In this document: one piece after another, positions 18,730-18,845 of the stretch | Layout: every line of letters starts with the position of its first letter | Numbering within the stretch: position 1 is the first letter of the stretch | Notes under the pieces: generated by a model | Seen by the model: only the letters and a program-made list of their open reading frames with translations | Database searches by the model: none | Told to the model about the DNA's origin: nothing | Position numbers and translations under genes: made by a program | From: Stephanodiscus triporus | Taxonomy: Eukaryota; Bacillariophyta; Thalassiosirophyceae; Thalassiosirales; Thalassiosiraceae | DNA length: 18,845 nt | Assembly (NCBI GenBank): GCA_036939755.1 | Contig: JALLAZ010000237.1 | Location: 1-18,845, forward strand | Reading direction: 5' to 3'

Positions 18730-18802
18730 CGTTATGTTGTTGTTGTTATTTTATTGAGAATTACATATTCTTTAGGCCCACAATCTCAAGAGAGAATTAG
18801 GC

Positions 18803-18839
18803 CTACGATTTTGGCTACGATTTTTGGTTACGATTTCTG
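18803..18839. repeat. Three-unit tandem repeat CTACGATTTTTGG
   Basis: Units CTACGATTTTGG, CTACGATTTTTGG and TTACGATTTCTG follow each other at 18803-18839, 74 bp upstream of the rhomboid start codon. They could be sites in its promoter region or a small microsatellite. The window ends just after. Confidence 0.65.
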
Positions 18840-18845
18840 TCCGTT

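Noticed and set aside
1..18845. tRNA, rRNA, CRISPR arrays or bacterial-type operon signals
   Set aside because: No regularly spaced repeats, cloverleaf motifs or rRNA-like sequence were seen, and the intron-bearing genes show that this is a eukaryotic nuclear region.

Overview
The window is nuclear DNA of a eukaryotic alga, most likely a diatom (stramenopile). That is inferred from three things. A bilin reductase carries a heterokont-type bipartite plastid presequence (signal peptide, then a Phe directly after a V-G-A cleavage site). Phosphoglycerate mutase carries a mitochondrial-looking presequence, as expected where lower glycolysis is mitochondrial. Genes are compact, with short GT-AG introns of 69-201 nt. 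There is no sign of operons, and no rRNA, tRNA or CRISPR array was seen.

Six protein genes are well supported. From left to right they are: (1) a four-exon 2,3-bisphosphoglycerate-dependent phosphoglycerate mutase (+, 585-1920); (2) a two-exon TB2/DP1/HVA22 (REEP-like) ER-membrane protein (-, 2244-3391), convergent with gene 1; (3) a single-exon ferredoxin-dependent bilin reductase of the HY2/Peb family (+, 4480-5736), divergent from gene 2; (4) a two-exon DHH1/DDX6 DEAD-box RNA helicase (-, 6649-7988); (5) UTP14, a component of the small-subunit processome (+, 13103-16167), whose frame breaks once in a poly-G tract; (6) a three-exon rhomboid intramembrane protease with a long disordered N-terminal tail (-, 16309-18729), convergent with UTP14.

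The middle of the window (about 8.2-12.9 kb) is accessory. It holds a decayed reading frame of about 2.1 kb that looks mobile-element derived (8744-10867; four frame breaks and one in-frame stop). Next to it is a non-coding element with imperfect terminal inverted repeats and a microsatellite core (11311-12275), flanked on both sides by coding-looking minus-strand fragments. A C-rich, G-poor tract follows just before UTP14. A separate inverted-repeat structure with a perfect 29-bp arm (3761-4153) lies in the shared upstream region of the REEP-like and bilin reductase genes.

The genes do not form one pathway. They are housekeeping genes (glycolysis, ER shaping, mRNA decay, ribosome assembly, membrane proteolysis) plus one plastid pigment or signalling enzyme. 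Base composition is patchy: the bilin reductase, UTP14 exon 1 and the rhomboid gene are GC-rich with long G or C homopolymers, while the other genes and the spacers are richer in AT. No clearly new multi-gene system was recognised. The best leads are the bilin reductase, the two repeat structures, the decayed element and the stop-free intron inside the rhomboid catalytic core.
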